Below the pieces are notes generated by a model. The model had not been told where the DNA came from and did not search any database. It saw nothing but the letters and a program-made list of their open reading frames with translations. A program made the position numbers and the translations under genes. A stretch of 64,000 nt of DNA from Bostrychus sinensis (lineage: Eukaryota > Chordata > Actinopteri > Gobiiformes > Eleotridae), in contig CM036256.1 of assembly GCA_020698575.1 (NCBI GenBank), forward strand, positions 16,135,908 through 16,199,907. The letters are read 5' to 3'. Shown here piece after piece: positions 11,537 through 22,463 of this stretch. Every line of letters begins with the position of its first letter. The stretch's first letter is position 1.

Positions 11537-13479
11537 TCAAAAAGCCAAACCGCGCAGACAGCTCAGAGCAAATAACAAGTCATAGCCCCGTGGATGTTTG
11601 AAGATGACGGGAAGAGGAAACACACTCTGATCAGTCACAGAGGCAGTGCAATATTTAAACTCATGGCATCTGTGGGTTTTGCAGAGAAATTAGGTTTTAG
11701 TTTTTGCATTGATTCATTACTGTACCTGTGTAGGTTTATGCAGGTTTTGTTGTAATAAATGTGTATTACAAACGTTCAAGACACTTTTAAAACTTGTTGG
11801 AAGAAGATGGGTGAACGAATGAGGGCATTTACAAATTTCATGACACTTTTTGGATACAACACCAAATCCCAGGTTTAGAAACCAGTGTTTATATTCCCAG
11901 CACTTAACATTAAGACCATTTAAGGAAGCAACAATGTTTTAACTCTTCAGTGTAGGCTCCACTAAAAGGTTACATCTGTAATTGTGCAAACTCTTGTGGA
12001 ACTGGCACCACAGGATGTTTCGAAGAGGTTACTCCCCTGTTTTTATGGCAGATAAACAAAAATAAATGTGAAGTTTACTTTTTACAGATATTAAATCTTA
12101 TACTTTTTGCGTGGATTTAAATGGTAATGTGGCATTAGGTTAGATGACAGGAATGTAGTTAAATTTAAGGGAAATTAGGAGAAAACAAATTGTATCTAAT
12201 AAAACTATAACCTCTTGAGTGAGCCATGCCCAGGACAAACTCCACATTTATTTCCAGTTTCAATGGCAAACAGTGAAGAATTGATGAAATTACTCATGTA
12301 CCTCTCCTCAAATGTTACCCATGTATCATAGCCAGAACAAATCCACATAATTACATAATTAATCAGATCATGTATGTTTCCTCCCCCTTGCCTCATTTTT
12401 TCTTCTTTTGTACAAGAGTCAAATGCATGTAATCACTTGTTCTGTAATGTAATCTGATCAGGCCCATGTAATTCTTCATTTTCCAACAGCTCCCTGGAGC
12501 AACAAATCTGAGCTGCAGACGAATGTAAGTGTGTCGCGCCTCTCTCTGAGTCTCTTCTTTCCTTCCTCTAAATGTGGCTCCATCAGTGGTTAACCGCTTG
12601 GCTGTTCCTCCTGGCACAAGACAATATTAGTCCTTCTCTCCATCTTTATCCAGCCATGGCATCCACCAGCTTTCTCTCTGTATCTTATTTTTCCTGATCT
12701 CTACCAGTCACTATAGGCACATCTCCACATGAGCTGATGCTTGTGTTTTCCTTACTGTAGGTCCAGCCAACCAGTGTCTGCTGCCTGAATACTGGCATCA
12801 CCCAAGTACGTTGCATTTGTTAATATATGTAAAACATGAATGTGCTGCCAAAATTGAATAAAAAAATGAGGGTAAATCCCAGTTTGTAGTAAAGTGAGAG
12901 GCTGAAGGCAAAGCTTTACAGTAAACTGTTTAGCCTCAGGTGTCGGTGCATTAAATTTATAGCATGGCATCAATTTATTGCATTTTAACAGCTCACTATT
13001 TAATATCATGAGTTTGACTTGTGTTTAATGCAATATAAACACTCAATACACTGTTTTGATCCATAAAGAGGCAGACGTACAACACCAACTCTGTCTAAAA
13101 CCAGAAACAGTCAAACAGTCAACACACACTGGTGTGTAGCTCAATACAATACTCTTTTTCAGTGCTTTATGACTCTTTTTGGTAATGAAAACACCTCTGT
13201 GCCGACCCAACCTGCGTCACATGGCCCAGTGGAAATTTGCCTTATGGTTTTTGTCTTCTTCTTCCCTCCTTTGACTTACACCGTCCATTCCTTCTTCTCC
13301 CTCCCACCCAGCACTGGCGACACCAAACATCAGGTCCCATCTATCTGTGTGTACGTCAGCAATTAGAGCATTGCGGCGGCCAAATGCCAGCCATGTCCCC
13401 GAGCTACACACACACACACTCAAAGGCTGACAAAACAGCGAGAGAACAAATCACAGTGTAATTTATAATCCCGCTGTGC

Positions 13480-13725
13480 TAAAATCTCATTATATTACAT
13501 ATGGATTTGGCGGCATGCATGAATGGAAAGTCACCGCTATGAATTCCAGCAATCGTAAATTATTAACGGAAAGATAGGACTGACCAACGCCTGTCCAGAT
13601 TACGCGTAAATCACACTCAATCAGTTTGTTTAAGGAATTAGGTCCCACGTGGTGTGAATGGCTCTTCTTTAGTTTCTTGGAAAGGTCAAGTGTAAAGCGA
13701 TTCAAAATGTATTTAAATGGATTAC
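13480..13725. promoter_or_regulatory. Candidate conserved non-coding element
   Basis: A unique island with AT-rich motifs and retained CpGs: ATATGGATTTGGCGGCATGC, CAATCGTAAATTATTAACGG, CAGATTACGCGTAAATCAC and 'cccacgtggtgtgaatgg'. GATTACGCGTAAATC is close to an inverted repeat. It lies 3 kb upstream of the presumed promoter. Function is inferred. Confidence 0.4.
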
Positions 13726-13999
13726 AGATTTCTGACTTAAGATACCCAATTGCAGAGTCATAAAATAAACATATGTGTAATATTTAAAATAAATGTAGCT
13801 TGTTTATCGTAGACGAGTGGAGTTGTCTAAAATGCTGTTGAAATGAAACAGTTACATTTACAGATTTAGACTGGATGTCTGACTGTAATGTGGTTTTATT
13901 TAAGTTAACTTTATTGTCTTAGAAGGGAAATTTGTTCTCTGCATTTGACCTGGTTGAAGATCTGTAGAAGGATCCCTTTGCACTGCTCAGTGGTCACCC

Positions 14000-14235
14000 A
14001 CTGCTCCTGACAGATATATTGGAAGGATGGGGTCGTTGTCAGGAGTACAGCCGAGATAGAGGATTAGCCTGTTGTGCATGTTTTCAGGTTGATGGGGGAA
14101 ACAACAGTATGGGCACAGAGAAAACCCTTCCAAGCATGGGGAGAATATTCAAATTCCACACAGAAGGGTCTTGGCAGGTCTGGGAATCTAACCCAGGACT
14201 TGATTTACAAAACCATCTCCTGTGTGGCTGTCTCT
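14000..14235 (-). repeat. tRNA-derived SINE-like repeat, reversed
   Basis: On the minus strand it reads from a B-box-like 'tcctgggttagattcccaga' into 'ccttctgtgtggaatttg', then TTCTCCCCATGC, 'ttttctctgtg' and 'gtttcccccatc'. This is a decayed copy of the common fish repeat whose forward form is at 42620-42740 and 44130-44410. Confidence 0.5.
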
Positions 14236-14399
14236 TCAACTAATTTGCTTCTTGCTGGTCACATGATCACAGCAAAACAACAACAACAAAATGTGGTGTC
14301 TTTGACTTCCATTAAAGTCATATGTGTTAATAAAGAAATGGGTTTAGCTTAGGCATGATGGGAGAGCTATTATTTTGTAGGGACATTTTCACTGCTCTT

Positions 14400-14600
14400 A
14401 CAGATTCCTGATGAGGTAAATGGTTTGTACTCCTGCCTTTGGTGCTGGAGATCAGGGTTTGATTCCCCAATATAAAGGCCAAAACTTAATTCACACATGT
14501 GCTGGTCCTAAGCTCTGATAAATAGTTAGGGTTGCATCAGGAATGGTATCTGACATAAAAAACCTATATCCTGAAGTGTTCATGCAAATGATGGCCTCTG
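14400..14600 (+). repeat. tRNA-like head joined to a family C tail
   Basis: 'aaatggtttgtactcctgcc' and the B-box-like 'atcagggtttgattcccc' are followed at about 14500 by 'gctggtcctaagctctgata' and AGGGTTGCATCAGGAATGG. The join suggests that family C is the 3' part of a tRNA-headed SINE in some copies. Confidence 0.5.
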
Positions 14601-15819
14601 TGTTGACCTCTGAATGAAAAGGATAGGCCAAAAGGATCATTGATTTACACTTAACCCACAGTTTAACAGCAGCAGGAGAGACAGTCAGTTCATGGTTCAT
14701 GTCAGTATGGCTCCTTATTATCACTGCCAAGTCACACAAGAGTTTTCACCAGCCATGAGCCCCCATGTTCATACACTGTGGCATGATCAGACAGTATTGG
14801 TGCATGAATAATGAAAAATCCTTGGGTAGTTTAATATTTCACTTTTACTTTACAACTGCTCTACTCTCCTCCTCCTTATGCCATGTTAAAAGTAAGATTC
14901 TTTCTCTCTAACGCAGGGGACCGACGCATGAGCAGTGAAACAGGTGCTATCAAAGTGCCTAAAAAGTCAATACGCACAGAGACAGCATTTAAAAACATCA
15001 GGGGGCTGGACTAAAGACTGGCATTAGACTTTGAATGGGAGGGATCTAATACATGGATGGTCCTCTTCCTCAGGCAGCCCATTGACTGCAAACTGAGCCT
15101 ATTAGCAAGACAACACAGCACTAATGGCACAGCTACTGCCGCTACAGACCCTTATGTCCACGGAGACCACACACGCTCTTATGGCAGCACACTGTTCCCA
15201 CACTATTGTTACTCAAACTGTCATATCAGTACATCAAAGTGGATTTCCTAAGAGGCACTCAACTCTTGGACTGACTGCTTTAACCTTCCAATAGTTTTGT
15301 TTTTTCTTATGTCACGGTCATTTTTGTATTTCTCATTAAATTGCAAAATTAAGGAGCCTTTTATAATAAGGCCTTTATCAGAACCAATTCAAATACAGTA
15401 AAGGCTTCTGAATGTAGTCAAATCAATAGTTATATCACCAAACTACAAAAAATATACGTTTCCCCTTTGATTTCATTTTATATTAATGCTAACATCTGCT
15501 TACAATGCTTATTTATACTTCTGGACAATTTATTTTAGAAGACAGATGAATTAAGTTTTCAGTCTGTATATATTCAGGTAGTTCTCTGTGTAGCCAGCAG
15601 GGGGTGTTAAGCCATGGAGTACAATAGACGGAGCTTTCAGTCTGCCTCTGAGAGCCATGAACAGACGGGACTTTGCACAACCAAGAGACGCGCTGTAATC
15701 CGCATCTTTTACTTAAATGACAGATTGTCTTTTTTTTCTGCAGCTTTTCGAATACAGCCCAGTGTGTTTCCCATTTTCTGGTGGTAAAAACTTGGGAAAG
15801 CAGAGTCGTCACTGTGTTT

Positions 15820-16080
15820 AACAGCTAAATAAATGCCACATAAAGGGACTAAAGTAAATTAAGTTCGCGTGAAAAGAAAAAAAGCGAGGGTTTCTGAACG
15901 AGCTATCGATAAATTGGCAGGATTGATAACAGTCATTAGTAAAAGCCCAACTTAATTGCAAGTGAATTGTCTTCCGAGTTGTTATTCCTGATTTATGCGG
16001 GCTTCTTTGTCGCAAACATTTGCATGAAGTGAACTTCCCTCAGTCACTAACTGAAGTGTGTGCTGCGCACTTTATAAGGG
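15820..16080. promoter_or_regulatory. Candidate promoter-proximal conserved element
   Basis: Unique sequence about 0.6 kb upstream of the CpG-rich promoter. It includes CGAGCTATCGATAAATTGG, CAGGATTGATAACAGTC, 'cttaattgcaagtgaattgt' and CAAACATTTGCATGAAG. TTTGCATG is an octamer-like half-site. CpGs are retained and no repeat is seen. Confidence 0.35.
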
Positions 16081-16529
16081 AGTCTGGTAGTCCACCTCTT
16101 TTTGTTAGGAGGTGGACTTCATTGGCTTCACGGCACACAAGCCTCTCCAGCGGGTGAGAGCGGAGGAGCGGGGTGAGAGAGGAGGGGGATAATTCATTCA
16201 CTTTGCGCACAAAGCAGTGGAGATCACCCAAGGGAACAGAGACTGGGACACGGTGTTACAGGAGCTAGAAATAAACACCAAGACCATACAATTACTGTAC
16301 AAAATATGAAAAAGTAAAAGATCAGGTGGCTTTATTGTGTGGGTGATTATGAGGGACCATGAGATAAATTATTTGTGATTCTGGGATCTTTTGTCATAAA
16401 ATGTAAACTGAGTTTTTGCTTTGAGAGAGTATTGCAATGTAATTGAAAATAACAAAACAAGAACTATAAGACAACAAAGTTCCCTGAAATGTGGCTCTGA
16501 AGTCTTTTACCCGTATCCTCGTCTGTTGA
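16081..16529. promoter_or_regulatory. Region just upstream of the CpG-rich promoter
   Basis: Includes a GC-rich purine-biased patch (GGGTGAGAGCGGAGGAGCGG) at about 16150-16185 and 'ataattcattcactttgcgc'. The AT-rich part from 16260 to 16480 separates this patch from the CpG-rich core. It may hold upstream promoter elements; none is identified with confidence. Confidence 0.3.
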
Positions 16530-17042
16530 GCCTGTGTCCCGAGAATTTCAGCCCCGCGTCCATGGGTCCGCGGTGGAGGAAGCCGAGCGCTGCGCGGCAG
16601 CACTGCGCCTCAGAGCGCGCGCTCTGGACCCTGGACACCCCTCCCTCTCGGTCCCCCCTCCTTCTCGTCCACCCCCACACGCTCAGCCTCCAGCTTCACA
16701 CACGTCGTTGTTGAGCAGACCCCCACCCCTCCCTCCCTCAAACCGCGCTGTGGCAGCCCACCGTCTCCGCTCCGTGCGCTCCTCTCGCGGCTCTGCTCCT
16801 CCTCTGACCGCCCTTCTCAGTGTGTCAGCGGAGAGTTGCGCACTGCTATACCGACACTACGTTAGTTGTTTCTCTTGAAAGTACCCCTCTCTGCCTCTTG
16901 TTCCCGAGTCTTTGTGGCCGAAAGTAACCCGTTATCTCAAGGCAGCTGTCGGTGCTCCGCTGCAAAAGTTTGCTCGTGAGGATAAAATAGGAAGCCGGAA
17001 ACAGGAGTCGTCAGCAGAAGACGCGGATTGCCCCACGGCGCG
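16530..17042 (+). promoter_or_regulatory. rnf220: CpG-rich promoter and probable non-coding exon 1 of rnf220
   Basis: This is the most CpG-dense stretch of the window (for example GGTCCGCGGTGG and GAGCGCTGCGCGGCAG) in an otherwise AT-rich region. It ends at a strong donor, GGCGCG|GTGAGT, with the intron starting at 17043. No TATA box is evident. That fits a CpG-island promoter on the same strand as the coding exon 13.5 kb downstream. The transcription start cannot be placed; it may lie anywhere from about 16550 to 16950. ATGs at 16534 and 16562 open frames of 114 and 50 codons that would be upstream ORFs if transcription began far enough upstream. Their Ser/Pro/Arg-rich composition looks like a by-product of base content. 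Linking this exon to rnf220 is inference from strand, order and the donor. Confidence 0.55.
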
Positions 17043-17855
17043 GTGAGTCCCACTTTCTGAGTGACTTTTGTTGTTGTTTGGTCAGGAACTCGTGCTCTTT
17101 GGATCATACGCCTGTTTTCGCCGTTACTTTCGCTTGGGCTTGACGAGACGTTTCACCAAAACTTTCTGCGCTTGAGTCGGTGCGCGCCATGGCATTCCCA
17201 CGCGTAAAGGTCTATTCGGACACAGCTTTTAACGCTGCACGTGCTTGTTCATCTATTTGTTATTGCGCGTCAGCTTAATGAAAGTGGCACATTAACAAAT
17301 CCAAGAATCACATCACAACCACTGCGGCGTTTTTAACTTCGCGTCGACCTGGAGATTTATTGTCGCTATTGATTATGACATTTATTCAGACAAAATGGTT
17401 TCCTTTTAAAATTAGTGAGTGCTTTTTTAAACTATTAACAAACATCGAGGAAGTTTTTTTAAAGTCAGAGAATGACATCTAAACTCTTTCTCACATCAGC
17501 ATCAGTCCTGTTTTTTCCGGGGGCCTGGCGCTCAGATTGTTTTTTAAAGTGTAGCCTAGTTTTTTGAGGGGGAAGAACTCACTGTTAGCAGTGCGCTTTA
17601 GCCTTTCTTTGGTTCCTAATGGGGAGGGTTTGAGTCTCACATTGACCCTTTGTTTTGGACCGGAGCAAAATATTTAAGGGGTAAAAGCACACGCACATAA
17701 TTGGTTTTGATGAAACCGTTACATCTACAGCCACACAGTAAAAGAACTGATATGAAACCACTACAAAAAGGTAAAATAGTGTGATTTGTTTTACAGAAGA
17801 AAAACTTCCTCCTGCTTCTCTTCCAGGCGCCTAATAAATTATTCTCTTATTCTAA
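17043..17855. other. Start of intron 1, no repeats recognised
   Basis: CpG content decays gradually from the promoter side (up to about 17240). No coding or mobile sequence is recognised. It may include promoter-proximal regulatory sequence. Confidence 0.4.
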
Positions 17856-17859
17856 AGGC

Positions 17860-18145
17860 GGTGGTGCGCGCGCGTGTGTTCACATTATAATAGAACAAGC
17901 TCGCGCACACACCAACAGGCCCACGCACAGTCGGGAAACACCTGTTAACACGGGGGCCACTGTCATTTGCATCTCCCCCGAAGCACGAGCGCCGGGCCAC
18001 AGTTGTTCCCGGGGACCTGCTGCCTGCCTCGTGTCCGAGCAGCGCGAGCCAAGAGCGGCTTCTGGAGAGGCAGCCCTCGGTCTCCCACGCTCTGATTTTA
18101 ATTAATCATTTCTGCCTAATGGGTTAATAAAAGGTAGACCCGTAT
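17860..18145. promoter_or_regulatory. Second CpG-rich island inside intron 1
   Basis: GGTGGTGCGCGCGCGTGTGT, CAAGCTCGCGCACACACC, 'tcatttgcatctcccccg', 'gagcgccgggccacagttgt', then a sharp change to AT-rich GATTTTAATTAATCATTTC. CpG density is high, with an octamer-like ATTTGCAT at about 17967. It could be an alternative promoter or an intronic enhancer. No obvious donor pairs with it. Confidence 0.4.
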
Positions 18146-18435
18146 TGCAATGATTGTTGTTGATTTTTAGATAATCAGTTACAGCCTAAAAATTGCTCCA
18201 CTCTTTTAATAAAACGTTTAAATATTTCACAACAATGCAGAGTATTTTACGTCTAACATGTTTTTTGGTCAATTTCACTTTTTACTTGTTTCTGACATTG
18301 ACATAGGCTTAATCCAAAAAACACTGGGCAGGGTACTTAAGTGAGCTGCCGGACAAAGCCGAGACATTCACACAAAATCTGTGGGAAAAATGTTGCAGAC
18401 ATATTAAAAGCAATTTCCAAGTCTAAGTTATTACC
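18146..18435. other. Intron 1 sequence between islands
   Basis: AT-rich with no repeat or gene seen. Confidence 0.4.
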
Positions 18436-18439
18436 GCGC

Positions 18440-18900
18440 CTGTGATAAATCGCGCATAAAAAAAAAGCTGTTTTGGAGGAAGGTGCGCCTGAAGCGGGTC
18501 ATTGAACTCAATAAATTATAGTTCCTTAAAAATCAGAAAGTTGCCCCATGAATGCAGTGATCCCAGCATGATGGATCTTTTCACATTGATTTTATTGACG
18601 GTCAGATCAGACGGAACAGTTTTCTAACGAGCGCCAAGTCTTTTTATTTTCCAACCAAACACATTAGTGAGCAATAATTATCATTTGAGCGTGGAAAACG
18701 AGCACGAGGAGAGGCGTTACTGACACATATATTATTGTAACACGCTAAAGCAACTCCATATGGGTGGTGGATACTGCTGCGGTAATGGTGCGATAAAGTT
18801 TAGAAGCAGCTTATAATAAAATGTTTAGGCGCTTTACGCACTAATTACTGGTATTAGACATGTCATTTCCACGGTAAGGTCTCACTGAGATCACACTGAT
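18440..18900. promoter_or_regulatory. Candidate conserved non-coding element, intron 1
   Basis: About 450 bp of repeat-free, CpG-keeping sequence: 'gataaatcgcgcataaa', ACATTGATTTTATTGACGG, 'gtgagcaataattatcattt', CTCCATATGGGTGGTGG and TTTACGCACTAATTACTGG. Several homeodomain-type TAATTA/ATTA cores are present. It is among the strongest candidates by appearance. Confidence 0.4.
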
Positions 18901-19555
18901 ATGGAGGGGTAACTAATTGAATTTAGAGTATTTAATATGAAAAGGCCTATAATTTATCAATTTTCCATTAAATGTTAATTCTTTCTTTATTTCAAACAAC
19001 AGTATAATGTATTATAATGTAGTATAATGCAATAGTTGGTTAAGTAATATTCTTAAAATCATTAAAAAATAATAATAGCAGAATTGTTTTATCTAAAGTA
19101 AAACCGGTTTATCTAAAACATTTTTATCAGTGTATTTGTTATATATATATTTTTTTTAACTGCTCGGATTTAAGATGCTTGTAAAAATGAATGAATGCCT
19201 TCTCATCTTTGCGCATCATTTGTTTTTTGTCCGCTTCACTTTTCTGAGCTTTTGATTTATCGCAGGCCTTTGTCTATTTTCTGTTTTTTCCTGCGCAACT
19301 AAAAAACCCGCTATATCCATATAAATCAAATTTATTTGATGACTATTTTGTATTTTTAAATGCATAAATATGGTGATATATAAGGTGTTTTGAAATCCCC
19401 CAAATCCATAACAATTAGGCATAATTTATAGATTAAATGTCTTTTTTAATTTAAATGTAAAAAAATAATAATAAAAAAAGAAAAAATTCAACATTTATGG
19501 TGTAGCCCATATAAATATATTTCAAATTAAAAATACATCTTCCAGTCATTTTACT
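18901..19555. other. Very AT-rich intron 1 segment
   Basis: Long A/T runs, including a 'tatatatatatttttttt' stretch near 19140 and an 'aaaaaataataataaaaaaa' stretch near 19460. No gene is present; the 68-codon frame on the minus strand at 19216-19422 is a chance frame. Confidence 0.6.
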
Positions 19556-19559
19556 TCTG

Positions 19560-19960
19560 CGTTTCTTCCCCCGCAGACCCACAGGAATGACAGCAGGAAT
19601 ATCAGCCTTTAAAAAACGAGTAAAAAGTGTTGAGGTTGGAATAAAAGTAGCAAAAGATGATTCATTTATCAGTGTTTCCCATTATCCTCGCCTTTTCTTT
19701 CTCCCTTCTCAGCAGTCAGCTGTTATTGCCCGCCATTGATCTGGCTCTTTGCTCTTTTTTGCGCAGCTAGAAGTTAACTCAAATTAATGTCCGTTTCACG
19801 CCTCTGACTGTACGGAATCGATTTTGTGCGTGGATAGTTGAATTTAATTTTAATACAAAAACGACACACCGTTAAAAGAAAAAAAATAATCGACCTAATT
19901 AATTGTATTAATCTGTTGTTTGTTCTGACGGTTTTCGTCACGCCACGTTGCTCAAAATGC
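19560..19960. promoter_or_regulatory. Candidate conserved non-coding element, intron 1
   Basis: Unique sequence with CAGTCAGCTGTTATTGCCCG, 'ctcaaattaatgtccgtttc', 'tacggaatcgattttgtgcg' and 'ctaattaattgtattaatct'. CpGs are retained and no repeat homology is seen. Boundaries are uncertain. Confidence 0.3.
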
Positions 19961-20315
19961 CATGCGTAAACGGCGATTGAAAAAAAAAGTATACCATTTT
20001 CTAATTTTACATATTAATAGGAAACAGTTAATAATAAATGCATGAATGAATAAATTAATGCCATTGACCCTGTATCATCAGCTTTAATAACCTGATTGCA
20101 TTTTCTCTATTTCCTAATTGTGAGTTTTCCAAAGTGTATTTTCAATGCACCTTTTTCTTCGCTCTCTCACTGTATATAGTATATTTCAGTGTTTAATGGC
20201 CCACCCTTACTTCGTTCCGTCTTTTAAGATTCACCATTTTTTTTTTTTTAAGAACGTCTTCCTTCCTCTGAAACACCCCCTCGTGTGTAAGATTGTATAA
20301 TTTTGTAGTGCTAAT
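19961..20315. other. AT-rich intron 1 sequence
   Basis: No repeat family or gene is recognised. A T-rich run lies near 20240. Confidence 0.4.
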
Positions 20316-20319
20316 AAAC

Positions 20320-20680
20320 ACCACTTACGCACATTACGCAAGCGGTTAATTGAAATAAACGTGGAGCCGATAAATAAAGTGTTTGAACGCAGCAGACCAA
20401 AGGGAGAGGCGCGGTTTGCTTTCCTCCCGAAAAAGACTTTGTTGACTTGCTCTAATCACAATAATTAGGGGTCTGAAAAGCAGGATGCAATCATATTTTT
20501 TAATGGATGGATATTGTGAAGCTGTCTTTGCTTATCAAACTGTTTTCGTTTGGAAATTGCAGCCTGTCCACCACAAAAAGGACACGTTTGATTGATCTGT
20601 CCAATATGTTTGCGCAACTTTTCACACGTCTTCACTTTGATTCGAAGCATATTATTTATGGACAGATGCAAGACTATTCA
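20320..20680. promoter_or_regulatory. Candidate conserved non-coding element, intron 1
   Basis: Contains 'cacttacgcacattacgcaa', 'gttaattgaaataaacgtgg', 'ctctaatcacaataattagg', CCTGTCCACCACAAAAAGG, 'cgtttgattgatctgtccaa' and TTTGCGCAACTTTTCACACG. It is unique, CpG-keeping and rich in ATTA cores. The GATTGAT sequence suits PBX/MEIS-type factors. Short frames on both strands match no known protein. Confidence 0.4.
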
Positions 20681-21666
20681 ACTTTACTTGTGCTTTGTCC
20701 AGGAAATTATTTTTTTAAATGATGTGTTGATTTGTGGTTTAGGTAATTCTAGTTTTGCAGTTTTAACAATGTAGGTATATATATTTTATATATAAACATT
20801 TTTTTTAATATGTTTTGGTTGTGATTGACTAGAACTTATAAGTGGATCTCAGACTTAAGTTATACTGAATTTTTGAACCAAAATCTGACCAAAAACTACC
20901 ATGAGGCTATTTTTCTTCTGCTGTAATTAAAAAAAAATGTCCCATGTCTGTCCCTCTATATGTGCTTATAGACCAGATAATTTTCTTTATCGATGGCAGG
21001 AAAGGGGAGTAGCTCACGTCCAGTCATTTTCTATTGGAAGGAAATCACTCCATAGAAATCAGTGCAGTAGTGTTTAATGGTTTGATTGCATTGGAGCAGG
21101 CAGCCACTGGTAATACTGTTAAACTCGGCAACAAGAGAAAGTCTGAGAATTAGACTAATGGCTGTAGTGTGGGGAGGACTTGTGTCGGATGTCCAATACT
21201 TTCTATATTCTCCATATTGTTTCTTCTATCCTTTGGCCCCCCTCCGTCTCATCCTGGCTCTCTCAGGTTTCTTCTCATTCGTCAATTACACCATAAGCCG
21301 GATCATCAAACTCCCTGCTTGGAAAATAAGCTAATCTTCACCCCCCCCTCCATGTATCTATGTGTCTGCACCCCCTTCCTCCCCAGAAGACACTGTCAGT
21401 GCATTTGCGTGTATCGATTGCACACAGGCTGTATCTGTGTAGCCGACTTATCATTTTTCTCAATGCAGTCAGTCGGGCATCCAGGAAAGGTGACTTGTAT
21501 TGCAGCTTTGTGTCTATCATCTTTTAAACTGAAAATCACCAGTCCATTGTTATAAACCTTGCTTCAAAGCATTTTAGAGAAAGTAACCTGCCCATAAATG
21601 TTGTTTAGAGCTCAACGTGGGCCGCAAGATACATAAGGATGCATGAATTTTAAAGATTATTTTTCC

Positions 21667-21689
21667 TTTTTTTTTTTTTTTTTTTTTTT
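21667..21689. repeat. Poly-T run
   Basis: Uninterrupted T of about 23 bases, possibly the A-tail of a reversed retroelement; no body is recognised beside it. Confidence 0.9.
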
Positions 21690-22034
21690 AGAATTAAGAA
21701 GTGAATGGCTCAGGTAAATTTGCTCAATGTCTTCCCCCTCTCTCGCACCAACCTCTCCTGTCCACTAACTTGACTGTCTCTTTTACTTGATGGCTAACCC
21801 TATGTTGTGTATGTATCTTCATATAACTAGATTTGATTTAGCAGTGCTTGCTTGAAGGATGAACAATTCAGTGCCTAAAAGTGTCCTTAAGCAAAAACCT
21901 TGATTGCTTTTGTGTATCTGCCTCTGACCTTTGCCCTGTCTATGGAAAACCGAAGGCCATTTCCCTGCAGGCATAGGTCGAGACGGTTACAAAATTCATA
22001 ATTAAACAAGTTATCTTGAAGCAGCGCCAATCCA

Positions 22035-22110
22035 CAAAGGGTCACAAGCCAGTGTCCTCTTTGAGCTGGTCCCAAGCCTAGACAAATGGTAGGGAGTATC
22101 TGGTGCTGAA
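22035..22110 (+). repeat. Family C dispersed repeat fragment
   Basis: 'gggtcacaagccagtgtcct' followed by GGTCCCAAGCCTAGACAAAT. This is the 5' half of family C, cut off before the GGGTTGCATCAGG core. Confidence 0.65.
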
Positions 22111-22431
22111 GGGAAAAGACAAAAGGAAAGATGGAAAGGACCAAAACGTTTTACTTTTGGGTTAAATTCAAGCCTTTGTTGCATTATGAGACTCATAATA
22201 ACACTGAGAATCATTATGGACTTTACAGCAGAGGATTAATAGAGCAAATCACTTTGAGAGCTGCCTACCTGGCTTCTACTTTCCTTGTTAAACTTGAACT
22301 AATTGGCTTGTGCTTGCATGCTGCTTGTAGAACAAACCAGCCACCCAGCCGCCTGTCTGCCTGCCAGCAAGCCAGATTAGTGAGTGCTGTAGCAGTAAAG
22401 AGTCACAGAGGTGCGGCCTGGCCAACGCTGC

Positions 22432-22463
22432 GCACACACACACACACACACATATACATACAC
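22432..22463. repeat. (CA)n microsatellite
   Basis: About ten CA units followed by 'tatacatacac'. Confidence 0.9.

Larger units (their letters stand above)
9961..13470. other. Repeat-containing upstream non-coding sequence
   Basis: Holds a family C copy (10166-10330), a composite A/B repeat (10810-11180) and a CT-rich tract (11455-11536). The rest is featureless. At 11340-11400 there is a short GC-rich patch with CCCAGCGCGGTTCTG. No exon with coding character is seen. Confidence 0.5.
13726..15815. other. Upstream non-coding sequence with SINE fragments
   Basis: Contains a reversed tRNA-derived repeat (about 14000-14235), another tRNA-like piece (14400-14470) running into a family C copy (14495-14600), and otherwise unremarkable sequence. 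No coding exon is recognised. Confidence 0.5.

Noticed and set aside
16421..16878. 97- and 114-codon frames in the CpG-rich promoter region
   Set aside because: Arg/Pro/Ser-rich composition expected from GC-rich non-coding DNA. No known protein is recognised. Treated as possible upstream ORFs only.
21169..21555. 128-codon plus-strand frame
   Set aside because: No recognised family, overlaps frames on both strands, Cys/Ser/Leu-rich random-looking content.
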